In this document: one piece after another, positions 7,934-16,723 of the stretch
How the letters are laid out: each line of letters starts with the position of its first letter
Position numbering within the stretch: position 1 is the first letter of the stretch
Assembly: GCA_947627005.1 (NCBI GenBank)
Contig: CANQUJ010000013.1
Span: 1-49,042, forward strand
Direction: 5' to 3'
DNA: 49,042 nt
Source of the DNA: an uncultured Clostridia bacterium
Lineage (GTDB): Bacteria; Bacillota; Clostridia; Oscillospirales; Ruminococcaceae
The notes under the pieces: generated by a model
What the model was told of the DNA's origin: nothing
The model's database searches: none
What the model saw: the letters and a program-made list of their open reading frames with translations, nothing else
Position numbers and translations under genes: made by a program

Positions 7934-8685
7934 TAGTGCTATCCTAAAATCGTACACGTAGGGGGTAGAAACTGCACAGAAGATAGTATAATACAAGACA
8001 AGAAAGACTCATCTTCCGCACAAGCAATCCCCAAGTGTGAACAGGAGGTTTAAAATGAAGTACACCAAAGAACAACGATTAGACATCGGACGTAAACTCT
8101 ATTCCGGTGAACTCACTCGCCGTCAGGCAGCCGAAATCTATGGAATCAGCGAACAGTCGGCACGAGACTATATGAGACTGTACCGCGATTCCGAACAGCT
8201 TCCACCGAAACAGGCGGCAAAGCATTCAATCTCTGCGCCGTCCTTTCAGACTCCGCCAGCAGGAATAGAAGAACTTGAATCCATGACAAAAGAGCAACTC
8301 ATTCAAGAGATTGTAAAAGCTCGAATCACGGAAGCTCGGCTAAAAAAAGGATACGAGGTGAAGGGGGATGGTACGGTAATTCTGTACGGCATAACCCGCT
8401 CAATGTCCCGTGCAGGCACTCCGACAGATAATGCGGCGATGGAAGCTATCAACGGTTGGATCAAGGCCGAGTTGTTTATGGATATGCATGTAACCGGTGA
8501 AAGGCTGTGAAGAATGAAATTGATGATTACATTACATTCTTCAACGAACAGCGCCCGGCGTATTCGCTGGGGTACTTGACGCCGAAGCAGTTTAGGGAGT
8601 CCAATTATGCAGGAGGTGGTGTATAATTCACAATTTTCTTGTTATGATTTTTTGAAATTTGTGTACGATTTTTGTTGACTAGTGC
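7934..8685 (+). mobile_element. Internally deleted IS3-family element with target duplication
   Basis: Copies of TAGTGC flank the element (7934-7939 and 8680-8685), and both ends carry inwardly inverted AAAATCGTACAC-type sequences (about 7944 and 8661). Inside is one fused reading frame made from the start of orfA and the end of orfB. It sits in a repeat module whose uninterrupted form is visible near 2440 and 9460, so the insertion is younger than that repeat. Confidence 0.65.
8037..8510 (+). pseudogene. IS3 transposase, orfA fused to orfB end by deletion
   Basis: Residues 1-60 are the helix-turn-helix of an IS3/IS911 orfA protein (YTKEQRLDIGRKLYSGELTRRQAAEIYGIS). At about residue 115 (KGDGTVILYG) the frame jumps to the last part of the orfB integrase (ITRSMSRAGTPTDNAAMEAINGW). 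The integrase DDE core in between is missing. After the stop, the other frame continues with the true orfB end (NEQRPAYSLGYLTPKQF, about 8545-8600). It is non-functional as a transposase; the DNA-binding part could persist. Likely start is the ATG at 8055, after AGGAGG. Confidence 0.8.
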
Positions 8686-8699
8686 AGGGGCGCGCTATT

Positions 8700-9845
8700 T
8701 TATACTTTCGCGCAAAGCTTTACGGGGGTGGGGTGACTAAAGATAGTATCCCCTCGCCGGAGCGAGGGGATACCTTTTTGCAGCGGGACGGCGGGTGGGA
8801 TAATACCTCGTTTATAAATATAAGCCCGGTGGTTTGAGTCCCCCTCCCTGCGGGAGGGGGCTGGGGATGGGCGTCTAAAATAGTACGAGGCGCAGCCGAG
8901 TTCCTTTAGACAAGGGCGGCGAGGGCGGGATTTATTTGGATTTATCTCAGCCCGGCCGCTTAAACCCATTCGCGCAGCGAATACCTTTTTACAGGGGTAC
9001 AGCGGCTTTTTGGGGTGGGATCACTCTTGACTTCTATCCTAAGCTTAGCGGGCGGACTAAAAATAGCACTCGGCGAAGCCGATCCCCTTTTAATCTGGGT
9101 GGCTGCGGGCGGGAATATGCCCTGCTTTTAAGTATGAACCCGGTCTGCCGTTTTCCCCGCCCCTCGAGGGGCGGGGGCACGAGCGAAGCGAGAGGGGTGG
9201 GGTGCAAGCGACGCCCGCGACAAAGAAATAAAGGTCTTGTTTGTCAGCGTCGCTGCGAGCCCGCCTTTGGCGGTCTCCCAACTCGGGCGGAGCGATTCAA
9301 ATAGCATACCCCCGAACGAGCGGCGAGCGAGGTCGCGGGTATACCTTTAAGCAGGGGTTGCGGCGGGTGGGTATTTTCGACTTTTCTATGTTCAAAAAGG
9401 GGCGGCAGCCTTTTAAGTATAAACCCGGATGGCTGTTTCCCCCGCCCCACGAGGGGCGGGGGCGGCGCCTTTTTTATACTTTCGCTCAAAGCTTTATGGG
9501 GGTGGGGTGACTGAAAATAGTACGAGCGTAGCGAATTCCTTTTAGGAAGGGGTCGCGGCGGGCGGGAATTTTCTGTAATTAACTCAGTCCGGCCGCTTAA
9601 AACCCATTCGCGTAGCGAATACCTTTTTACAGGGGGTGCAGGCGGTTTGGGCGGGAAACTTTCCTTATTTTTAAGTATAAAAAGTATAAACCCAGTGAAT
9701 GTGCAATGAAAATAGCCCTCGGCGCAGCCGAGTTCCTTTAGACGAGGGGCCGGCGGGTGGGCATAAATTATTTGCAGTTTGCAACTTTTGATGGAGCTTT
9801 AATTATATGAGCGCAGCGAATTCCCTTTTATCACGTTGCCGCCCC
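8700..9845. repeat. Repeat island 3, tandem-like hairpin units
   Basis: No gene. Nine hairpin units in the same direction near 8743, 8876, 8968, 9059, 9298, 9515, 9600, 9710 and 9805, mostly spaced 85-110 bases. Each is a small stem-loop such as ACTCGGC-gaa-GCCGA, then CCTTTT, then a G-rich GGCGGGCGGG stretch. Long modules (for example 9190-9302) are inserted among them. Confidence 0.8.
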
Positions 9846-9856
9846 TCTCACCCTCC

Positions 9857-9885
9857 TTGACATTCCCCTTTCTTCGCGCTAAAAT
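9857..9885 (+). promoter_or_regulatory. rsmE promoter
   Basis: TTGACA, 17 bases, TAAAAT. The ribosome site GAGGTGAGG lies directly before the ATG at 9903. Confidence 0.65.
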
Positions 9886-9902
9886 TATCTCGAGGTGAGG
9901 TT

Positions 9903-10622
9903 ATGCCGAGATTTTTTGTTGACGAAAAGCCCGCAGGCGGGAATATAATAATAGTCGGAGAGGACGCGCGCCACATCGGCCGAAGCTTGCGAATGGCTGT
10001 CGGCGAGCGGATAACCGTCTGCGCGGGCGGGGTCGACCACCTCTGCCGGCTCGAAAAAATATCCGATTCCGAGGTCGTCTGCTCGGTGATTTCCTCGGAA
10101 ATTTCAAAAGAGCCGTCCGTCCGGCTGACCTTATACCAAGCCCTGCCTAAGCTCGATAAGCTCGAATTTATCGTTCAAAAGGCGGTAGAACTCGGCGCGG
10201 CGGAGATCGTCCCGGTCTTGACAAAGCGGTGCGTCTCTCGTCCCGGCTCCGAAAGGTTCGATAAAAAGCTCGACCGCTTAAATAAAATCTCGCTCGAAGC
10301 CGCAAAACAGTCCGGCCGCGGTATTATCCCCCGCGTTTCGGGAATAATATCCTTTGAAGACTGCTTAAAAAGGCTCTCGTGCGAGGACTTGGCCCTTATC
10401 TGCTACGAAAAGGGCGGCAAAAGGCTCTCAGAGCTAAACTTCCCGAAGTCCGGGAAAATCGGCGTTCTGATCGGTTCCGAGGGCGGATTCGAGCCGAGCG
10501 AGGCCGAGTCGGCGAAGGCTTCGGGGGTGGTCCCCGTCTGGTTGGGCGACAGAATTTTAAGGTGCGAGACCGCGCCGATAGCCGCCTTGGCGATCATAAT
10601 GAATTTAACCGATAATATTTAA
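9903..10622 (+). CDS. rsmE: 16S rRNA (uracil-1498-N3)-methyltransferase
   Basis: 239 residues, the usual RsmE length. The N-terminal PUA-like part starts MPRFFVDE and holds the conserved HIGRSLRM stretch. The C-terminal SPOUT knot carries LIGSEGGFEPSE and LGDRILRCETA, which form the SAM pocket. It methylates U1498 of 16S rRNA in the 30S subunit. In Firmicutes it often follows prmA, but here it is alone, flanked upstream by a repeat island and downstream by an acidic-protein gene with its own promoter. Confidence 0.95.
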   Translation: MPRFFVDEKPAGGNIIIVGEDARHIGRSLRMAVGERITVCAGGVDHLCRLEKISDSEVVCSVISSEISKEPSVRLTLYQALPKLDKLEFIVQKAVELGAAEIVPVLTKRCVSRPGSERFDKKLDRLNKISLEAAKQSGRGIIPRVSGIISFEDCLKRLSCEDLALICYEKGGKRLSELNFPKSGKIGVLIGSEGGFEPSEAESAKASGVVPVWLGDRILRCETAPIAALAIIMNLTDNI

Positions 10623-10630
10623 CAAAAGTC

Positions 10631-10659
10631 TTGCAAAAAATAAATTTATGTGCTATAAT
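10631..10659 (+). promoter_or_regulatory. Promoter of the acidic Cys-rich protein gene
   Basis: TTGCAA, 17 bases, consensus TATAAT directly after the rsmE stop. AAAGGA is 9 bases before the ATG. Confidence 0.8.
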
Positions 10660-10689
10660 GGTTAAAATTAAGCGAAAGGATCTGACATT

Positions 10690-11247
10690 ATGGGAAATTT
10701 TCTTAAAATAGCTTTGGGTTTGGGCGCCGCTGCGGCCGCCGCCGCGGTTGCGATCGCTCTCGCCAAAAAGACCAGCGAGGAAGACGAGTGCTGCTGCGAC
10801 GATTGCACCGAAGGCGAGGATATCCTCGATTCTGTTGAAGACGCAGCCGACGAAGCGGCGGAAAATATCGAAGACGTTTTCGAGTCCGACGACGACGAAT
10901 GTGAAGACTGCGAAGAGTGCGACGACTCTGCCGACTCCGGCGTTAAGATCGACCTTCGCGAATCCGTAAACAATATCGTAAACGGCGTTATGGGCGGGGT
11001 CGTAGTCGCTTCGGATAAGATCTCCGAGCTTGCCGGAAGATTCGCCGACTTTATGGCCGATAAGCTTGCCGAAAGAAGCAGCGAAGACTTCGACTTCGGC
11101 GACCTTGACCTCGGCGAAGCCGCAGAAGACGCCGCCGATTCCGTCAAAGACGCCGTAGAGAACGCCGTAGACAAAGCCGAAGACGCCGTTGAAGACGTTG
11201 TGGAAGACATTAAAGACGAAACCGGCCTCGGGGAAGACAAGGATTGA
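10690..11247 (+). CDS. Acidic, Cys-rich, membrane-anchored protein of unknown function
   Basis: 185 residues, not recognised. A short Ala-rich hydrophobic helix at residues 5-25 ends in KK. Then comes a strongly acidic region with two cysteine clusters (DECCCDDC and CEDCEECDD). Residues 95-130 form an amphipathic helix, and the tail repeats AEDAADSVKDAVENAVDKAEDAVEDV-like heptads, suggesting a coiled coil. The YtxH-like layout (helix plus charged repeat) suggests an envelope or stress protein. The Cys/Asp clusters could bind metal. Good promoter and ribosome site support it over the long antisense frame. Confidence 0.7.
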   Translation: MGNFLKIALGLGAAAAAAAVAIALAKKTSEEDECCCDDCTEGEDILDSVEDAADEAAENIEDVFESDDDECEDCEECDDSADSGVKIDLRESVNNIVNGVMGGVVVASDKISELAGRFADFMADKLAERSSEDFDFGDLDLGEAAEDAADSVKDAVENAVDKAEDAVEDVVEDIKDETGLGEDKD

Positions 11248-11286
11248 TACATTCTCCTCTAAATCTGCCAATTTATAACCAATTTT

Positions 11287-11316
11287 ATCAGCGACGCAAT
11301 ATTTTGCGCCGCTGAT
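11287..11316 (+). terminator. Hairpin terminator after the acidic-protein gene
   Basis: ATCAGCG pairs with CGCTGAT and CGCAA with TTGCG around a TATT loop, one mismatch, followed by TCGTTTTAT. Confidence 0.65.
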
Positions 11317-11446
11317 TCGTTTTATAATCGAGAAGTGGTTATACGATTGCGGGGCGGCGCAAAAAAGCCCGCTTTCGGCAAGCCGAACGGCGAAGCTTAG
11401 ACCCGAGAAGTCAACTTTTTCCATCATCTTTTTATCCTTTAAAACT

Positions 11447-11470
11447 CCCCTGTCGGCGTTCCGGCAGGGG
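11447..11470. terminator. Terminator of the uvrA-phosphatase transcript
   Basis: CCCCTG and CAGGGG arms with an inner CGG/CCG pairing. T-runs follow on the plus strand and a shorter one on the minus strand. It lies 9 bases beyond the histidine phosphatase stop. Confidence 0.6.
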
Positions 11471-11478
11471 TAAGTTTT

Positions 11479-12207
11479 TTAATGTCTCTCGTCAAAATCT
11501 ATGTATCTCTCGCAGAAGCGCGCCGCAAAGGCGGGCTCTTCGCCGGCGGCGTATAGGTGCGAAAGGTCGCCGAAACTCTGCATCCTGAAGATCGCGATCC
11601 CCTCTTCCCGCTCCTCGGTTATAAGGGTGGTGACTGATGTCGGCGCGGCGCAGAAATTTTGAGCCAAAATAACCGGCGAAAGCCCCAGAATATGCCCCAA
11701 AAGCTGGCACTCTATCCCGAAGTGACAGAACAAAACGATCGTGTCGCGGTTCGGCGATACCGCGTCGTAATACCGGCCGTTTCTGCGGTAGCCGTGCTTT
11801 TCAAAAAGCGAATCCAGCCCGTCGGTGACGGCCTTATAAAGCTCCGGGTAGCGCCCTTCGCGCATATAGTCTATCTCTTTAAATCTGACCGGGTCGTAAA
11901 GGTCGTCGACCTTCGTGTAAAAGCTCGGCAGAAAGTCCCAACAAATGTCCGCCTCTTCCCTTCCGGGGACTTTCACCCTGCAATAATAAAACTCTTCGAG
12001 CCAGTCCAAAATCTCCGCCTCGCGGCCGGTTTTTTCAAGGGTGGGCTTCGCGGTGTCCTTCGCTCGGCCGAGCGGCGAGCAATAAAACGCCTTGACGTCC
12101 AATTTAGAAAGCCTGTCGGCAAGGATCTCCGCCTCTCTCCGGCCCTTTTCGGTAAGGCTGTCTATCGAATAATCCGGGTCGCCGTGGCGAACTATCAAAA
12201 CTCTCAT
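11479..12207 (-). CDS. Histidine phosphatase family protein
   Basis: 242 residues. The phosphoglycerate-mutase-like catalytic motif RHG is at residues 7-9 ([11 protein letters not shown]), followed by [16 protein letters not shown] and [11 protein letters not shown]. The second catalytic histidine is in LFCHFGIE. It probably dephosphorylates a small metabolite or protein; the substrate is not evident. Its start overlaps the uvrA stop by 4 bases (ATGA), so it is made from the same transcript, with GGGAGG upstream. The link to excision repair may be positional only. Confidence 0.9.
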   Translation of the reverse strand: MRVLIVRHGDPDYSIDSLTEKGRREAEILADRLSKLDVKAFYCSPLGRAKDTAKPTLEKTGREAEILDWLEEFYYCRVKVPGREEADICWDFLPSFYTKVDDLYDPVRFKEIDYMREGRYPELYKAVTDGLDSLFEKHGYRRNGRYYDAVSPNRDTIVLFCHFGIECQLLGHILGLSPVILAQNFCAAPTSVTTLITEEREEGIAIFRMQSFGDLSHLYAAGEEPAFAARFCERYIDFDERH

Positions 12208-15059
12208 TCTTTTCCTCCCGCGGTGTTTTTATATCCGTTCAGCGCAAATTTAAGATACTGCCCTGTAAAGGATTTTTCGTTCTTCGCGACTTCCTCCGGC
12301 GTGCCGGTCGCAACAACCGTTCCACCCCTGACTCCCCCCTCCGGGCCGAGGTCGATGATATAGTCTGCGGATTTTATAACGTCCAAATTGTGCTCAATGA
12401 CCAAAACGGTGTTGCCCGCGTCTGCAAGCTGCTGAAGCATATCTATAAGCTTCGATACGTCGTCCGCGTGAAGCCCGGTCGTCGGCTCGTCCAAAACATA
12501 TATCGTCCTGCCGGTCGCGCGGCGAGAAAGCTCGGTCGCAAGCTTGACCCTTTGCGCCTCTCCTCCCGAAAGGGTAGTCGAGGGCTGCCCCAGCTTTATA
12601 TACCCAAGCCCGACGTCCCGCATAGTCTTGATCTTTCGATATATCTTCGGCATATTCTCGAAGAACGCGCAGGCTTCCTCTACGGTCATATCCAAGACCT
12701 CCGAGATATTCTTGCCCTTGTATCTAACCTCGAGGGTCTCGCGGTTATAGCGCTTGCCCTTGCAAACCTCGCAGGGAACGTAGACGTCCGGCAAAAAGTG
12801 CATCTCTATCTTGATGATTCCGTCGCCGGAACATGCCTCGCAGCGGCCGCCCCTGGTGTTAAAGCTGAATCTTCCGGCCGAATACCCCCTCATTTTCGAC
12901 TCTTGGGTCATCGCGAAGAGGTTTCTTATGTCGTCGAAAACCCCGGTATATGTCGCGGGGTTCGAGCGCGGGGTGCGCCCTATCGGCGACTGGTCGATGT
13001 TTATTATCTTGTCGAGGTTTTCAAGCCCCTCGATCTTCTTGAATTCCCCCGAGACGGTGTGCGCGCGGTTAAGCTTGTTCGCAAGCTCTTTATAGATAAT
13101 GTGGTTTACAAGCGAGCTCTTGCCGCTACCCGAGACCCCTGTAACGCAGGTAAAAGTCCCGAGAGGGATAGCTACGTCGATATTTCTAAGGTTGTTTTCC
13201 TTCGCGCCGATAACTTTTAAGAAAGCGCCGTTCCCCTTTCTTCTCGTTTTGGGAATGGGTATGCTCCTCTTTCCGCTCAAATATTGGCCGGTTATCGACT
13301 TCTCGCAGGCCATGATCTCCTCCGGCGTTCCGGCGCAGACAATCTCTCCGCCGTGAATTCCCGCGCCCGGGCCCACGTCGACTATATAATCCGCCGCAAG
13401 CATCGTCTCTTCGTCATGCTCGACTACGATAAGCGTGTTCCCAAGGTCGCGAAGGCGCTTCAAAGCCTCTATAAGCTTAGAGTTGTCCCGCTGATGAAGC
13501 CCTATCGAGGGTTCGTCGAGGATATATAAAACCCCCATCAGCATCGAGCCTATCTGGGTCGCAAGTCGGATACGCTGGCTTTCGCCGCCCGAAAGGGTCG
13601 ACGACGAGCGAGACAGGGTGAGATAATCGAGGCCGACGTTTTTCAAAAAGCTCAAGCGAGAGCGTATCTCTTTTAAAATCTGCCCGCCGATAAGCCTCTC
13701 GCGCTCCGAAAGCTCAAGCCCGTCGACAAAATCGAGAGCGTCCGAGATCGACATCTTTGTGAAGTCTGCGATATTCAGCCCGCCGACCGTCACCGCGAGG
13801 CTCTCTTTTTTAAGTCTGTCGCCGTGGCAGGTGTGGCACTTGACGTCCGACATATATTCCTCGATCTTCGCCTTGGTAACGTCGCTGTCCGAAGATTTAT
13901 AGCGGCGCTCGAGGTTGTTTATAACCCCCTCGAAGGGCGTTATCCAATATCCCCCGCCCCAGTCCTCCGGCCTCTTGAATTTAAGCTTGCGGTCGCCGGT
14001 TCCATAGAGGAAGATGTCGATAGCGTCGCGGTCAAGGTCTTTGATCGGTACGTCGAGCGATATGCCGAATTCCTTAGATATCGCCTCGTAGAACATCATA
14101 GTCATCGAGCCGTCTTCAAGGGTGTTCCAGCCGTCCGCGCGAATCGCCCCCTCGCGGATAGAAAGCTCGTCGTTCGGAATCACGAGCCTCTCGTCGACCT
14201 TTCTGAAGACGCCGAGGCCGGTGCAATCCGGGCAGGCGCCGAAAGGATTGTTAAACGAAAACATTCTCGGCGCAAGCTCTTCGACCGAAACGCCGTGGTC
14301 GGGGCAGGCGTAGTTCTGGCTGAACAAAAGCTCCTCCCCGCCGATGACGTCTACCCCCACAAGTCCGCCCGAAAGCCCCGCGACGGTCTCGATACTGTCC
14401 GAAAGCCGCGAACGTATGCCCTCTTTGATGACGAGGCGGTCGACGATAATCTCGATATTGTGCTTCTTGTTCTTCTCCATCGTGATTTTTTCGGAGAGGT
14501 CGTGGGTCTCGCCGTCTACCCTAACCCTAACGTAGCCGGATTTGCGGGCGTTTTCAAGCTCGCTGCGATATTCGCCCTTTCTGCCCCTAACTATCGGGGC
14601 GAGAAGCTGGATCTTAGTCCCCTCCGGCAGCGCCAAAACCTGGTCGACTATCTGATCTACCGACTGGCGCTTGATCTCTCTCCCGCAGACCGGGCAATGA
14701 GGTATGCCGATTCTGGCGTATAAAAGTCTTAAATAGTCGTAGATCTCAGTGACGGTTCCGACCGTCGACCGCGGGTTGTTAGAGGTTGTCTTCTGGTCGA
14801 TAGATATCGCCGGTGAAAGCCCCTCGATAGAGTCGACGTCCGGCTTGTCCATCTGCCCCAAAAACATTCGGGCATAGCTCGAAAGGCTTTCGATGTAGCG
14901 GCGCTGGCCGTCGGCGAAAATGGTGTCGAACGCAAGGCTCGACTTCCCCGAGCCGGATAGGCCGGTGAATACGACGAGCTTGTCCCGCGGGATAACGACG
15001 TTGACGTTTTTAAGGTTGTGCTCCCGCGCGCCTTTTATTATGATTTCGTTTGATGGCAT
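12204..15059 (-). CDS. uvrA: Excinuclease ABC subunit A
   Basis: 951 residues, full length. DNA damage sensor of nucleotide excision repair, acting with UvrB. Two ABC ATPase halves are visible: first Walker [10 protein letters not shown] (residues 33-41) with [10 protein letters not shown], and second GVSGSGKSS with [10 protein letters not shown], each with an LSGGE signature. Zinc-binding cysteines occur in [18 protein letters not shown] and [14 protein letters not shown]. The ATG at 15059 has GGAG 8 bases upstream. It is unusual only in being separated from uvrB by a 1.6-kb repeat island. Confidence 0.98.
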   Translation of the reverse strand: MPSNEIIIKGAREHNLKNVNVVIPRDKLVVFTGLSGSGKSSLAFDTIFADGQRRYIESLSSYARMFLGQMDKPDVDSIEGLSPAISIDQKTTSNNPRSTVGTVTEIYDYLRLLYARIGIPHCPVCGREIKRQSVDQIVDQVLALPEGTKIQLLAPIVRGRKGEYRSELENARKSGYVRVRVDGETHDLSEKITMEKNKKHNIEIIVDRLVIKEGIRSRLSDSIETVAGLSGGLVGVDVIGGEELLFSQNYACPDHGVSVEELAPRMFSFNNPFGACPDCTGLGVFRKVDERLVIPNDELSIREGAIRADGWNTLEDGSMTMMFYEAISKEFGISLDVPIKDLDRDAIDIFLYGTGDRKLKFKRPEDWGGGYWITPFEGVINNLERRYKSSDSDVTKAKIEEYMSDVKCHTCHGDRLKKESLAVTVGGLNIADFTKMSISDALDFVDGLELSERERLIGGQILKEIRSRLSFLKNVGLDYLTLSRSSSTLSGGESQRIRLATQIGSMLMGVLYILDEPSIGLHQRDNSKLIEALKRLRDLGNTLIVVEHDEETMLAADYIVDVGPGAGIHGGEIVCAGTPEEIMACEKSITGQYLSGKRSIPIPKTRRKGNGAFLKVIGAKENNLRNIDVAIPLGTFTCVTGVSGSGKSSLVNHIIYKELANKLNRAHTVSGEFKKIEGLENLDKIINIDQSPIGRTPRSNPATYTGVFDDIRNLFAMTQESKMRGYSAGRFSFNTRGGRCEACSGDGIIKIEMHFLPDVYVPCEVCKGKRYNRETLEVRYKGKNISEVLDMTVEEACAFFENMPKIYRKIKTMRDVGLGYIKLGQPSTTLSGGEAQRVKLATELSRRATGRTIYVLDEPTTGLHADDVSKLIDMLQQLADAGNTVLVIEHNLDVIKSADYIIDLGPEGGVRGGTVVATGTPEEVAKNEKSFTGQYLKFALNGYKNTAGGKE

Positions 15060-15082
15060 ATATAGAACTCCTTTGCTTTTAG

Positions 15083-15130
15083 AAGATAGAAGATAGAGGG
15101 TAGAAGACAGAGGGCAGAAAACAGAGGGTG
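15083..15130. repeat. Purine-rich 7-8-mer repeat upstream of uvrA
   Basis: Repeated AGAAGATAGA / AGAGGGTAGA / AGACAGAGGGCAGA words just ahead of the uvrA ribosome site, of the same family as those at 3418-3527 and 27627-27722. Confidence 0.5.
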
Positions 15131-15139
15131 AGGAAGCCG

Positions 15140-16690
15140 ACCGCAGAACCGCGCTTAAAAGGAACTCGGCTTCGCCTCGTGCTATTTTTAGTCACCCCAC
15201 CCCCTCACCCCGCCCCTCAAGGGGCGGGGCTCCTTCACTTTTCTGCTTGTGCAGAAAAGTGAAGCGAAAAGACACACCAAAAGGGGAAACGCCGCGTCAG
15301 ACGTTGCGCCGAGGTAACTTAGTCACGCGGCGTTTGCAAAGGCGCCTCGGCTTTGCCTCGGGCCTGCTTGCGCAGACTACCGCCTTTGCCATACTTTTCC
15401 CCTTGAAACGCTGACGGTAGCCGCGCCTTCGTAGAAGGACTTTTGTTACTGACCGAAACAGAGGGAAACGGCGCGGCCATGCGCCATTCGGCGCAAATAC
15501 CAAGTCCTTCGCTGTGTAAAGATAAATTTTGCGCCTTGAGCACCCCACCCCTCTCGCTTCGCTCGCGCCCCCTCCCCTCGAGGGGAGGGGGCTGCGCTTT
15601 TTCATACTTTCGCGCAAACCCCGGTGGGGGTGGGGTGACTAAAAATAGTATGAGCGTAGCGAATACCTTTTCACAGCGGGAGGCTGTGGGTGGGAAATTA
15701 TCCCCTTTAAATTTGAGCCGGCAGTAGAGGCTGCGACAAAAATATCTTTCGCGAAGCGAATTCCTTTTTATCGGGGATTGCGGCCTATGGGTGGGACTAT
15801 ATCTCGTTTTTAAGTATAAACCCGGCGGTCGAATCCCCCTCCCCGCGGGAGGGGGGCAGGGGGTGGGCGCAAGCGACGCCCAAAACTTTGTAATAAAGAT
15901 CTTGTTTGTCAGCGTCGCTGCGAGCCCGCCTTCGGCGGTCTCCCAACTCGGGCAGAGCGGTTCAAATAGCACTCGGCGAAGCCGAGTTCCTTTAAACGAG
16001 GGGTCGGCGGGTGGGAATTTTCTGAATTTATCTCTGCCCGGCCGCGTATAACGCCATCGTGCCCCGCGCGATTCCTTTTTTATGGCGGTCGGCCGAGGGT
16101 GGGACTATATCTCATTTTTAAACATAAACTCGGCGTGCCGAATCCCCCTCCCCGCGGGAGGGGGCAGGGGGTGGGCGCAAGCGACGCCCAAAACTTTGTA
16201 ATAAAGATCTTGTTTGTCAGCGCCGCTGCGAGCCCGCCTTCGGCGGTCTCCCAACTCGGGCAGAGCGGTTCAAATAGCACTCGGCGAAGCCGAGTTCCTT
16301 TAAATAAGGGCGGCCGGCGGGCGGAAATATTCCTTGTTATTTAATGCAAACACAGGCGTTTCAAATAGTATGAGGCGTTAGCCGAATTCCTTTAAACGAG
16401 GGGTCGGCGGGCGGGAATTTTCTGAATTTATCTCCGTCCGGCCGCGTATAACGCCATCGCGCCCCGCGCGATTCCTTTTTATGGCGGGAGGTTGTGGGCG
16501 GGAGCACATCTCGTTTTTAAGTATAAACCCGGCGGTCGAATCCCCCTCCCTGCGGGAGGGGGTTAGGGGGTGGGCGTCTGAAAATAGCACTCGGCGAAGC
16601 CGAGTTCCTTTAAGCGAGGGGCAGGCGGGCGGGATTTTTCAGTTTTCGTCTCTGTACGAATACCTTTTTCGTCTCCGTACAAAAAACTTT
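15140..16690. repeat. Repeat island 4 between uvrA and uvrB
   Basis: About 1.5 kb without a gene. Hairpin units occur near 15155 (inverted), 15642, 15740, 15963, 16050, 16270, 16365, 16460, 16585 and 16655, often 87-95 bases apart. Two copies of the long GCGTCGCTGCGAGC module lie at about 15840-15970 and 16145-16285. A distinct structured segment lies at 15225-15540. Apparent open frames follow repeat modules and are not believed. Confidence 0.8.
15225..15540. repeat. Structured segment with nested long hairpins
   Basis: Contains CTTTTCTGC-ttgt-GCAGAAAAG, then AAACGCCGCGT (15287-15297) pairing with ACGCGGCGTTT (15325-15335), then GCAAAGGCG pairing with CGCCTTTGC. It lacks the surrounding hairpin-unit motif, so it looks like a different element inserted in the island. 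Confidence 0.5.
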
Positions 16691-16723
16691 ACACACCCGC
16701 GCGGCGCTCTTTTGCCCTCTCCC

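Noticed and set aside
8700-9845. Possible CRISPR array from regularly spaced repeats
   Set aside because: Unit spacing ranges from 70 to 130 bases, repeats are degenerate, the spacers are themselves related and no cas genes are present.
10594-11427. 277-codon frame antisense to the acidic protein gene
   Set aside because: It mirrors the biased acidic codons, giving Val/Phe/Gly-rich translation without a domain. The plus-strand gene has the consensus promoter and ribosome site.
15319-15972. Long frames within the uvrA-uvrB repeat island
   Set aside because: They track repeat modules (phrases such as SWETAEGGLAATLT recur with the repeats) and lack ribosome sites and domains.
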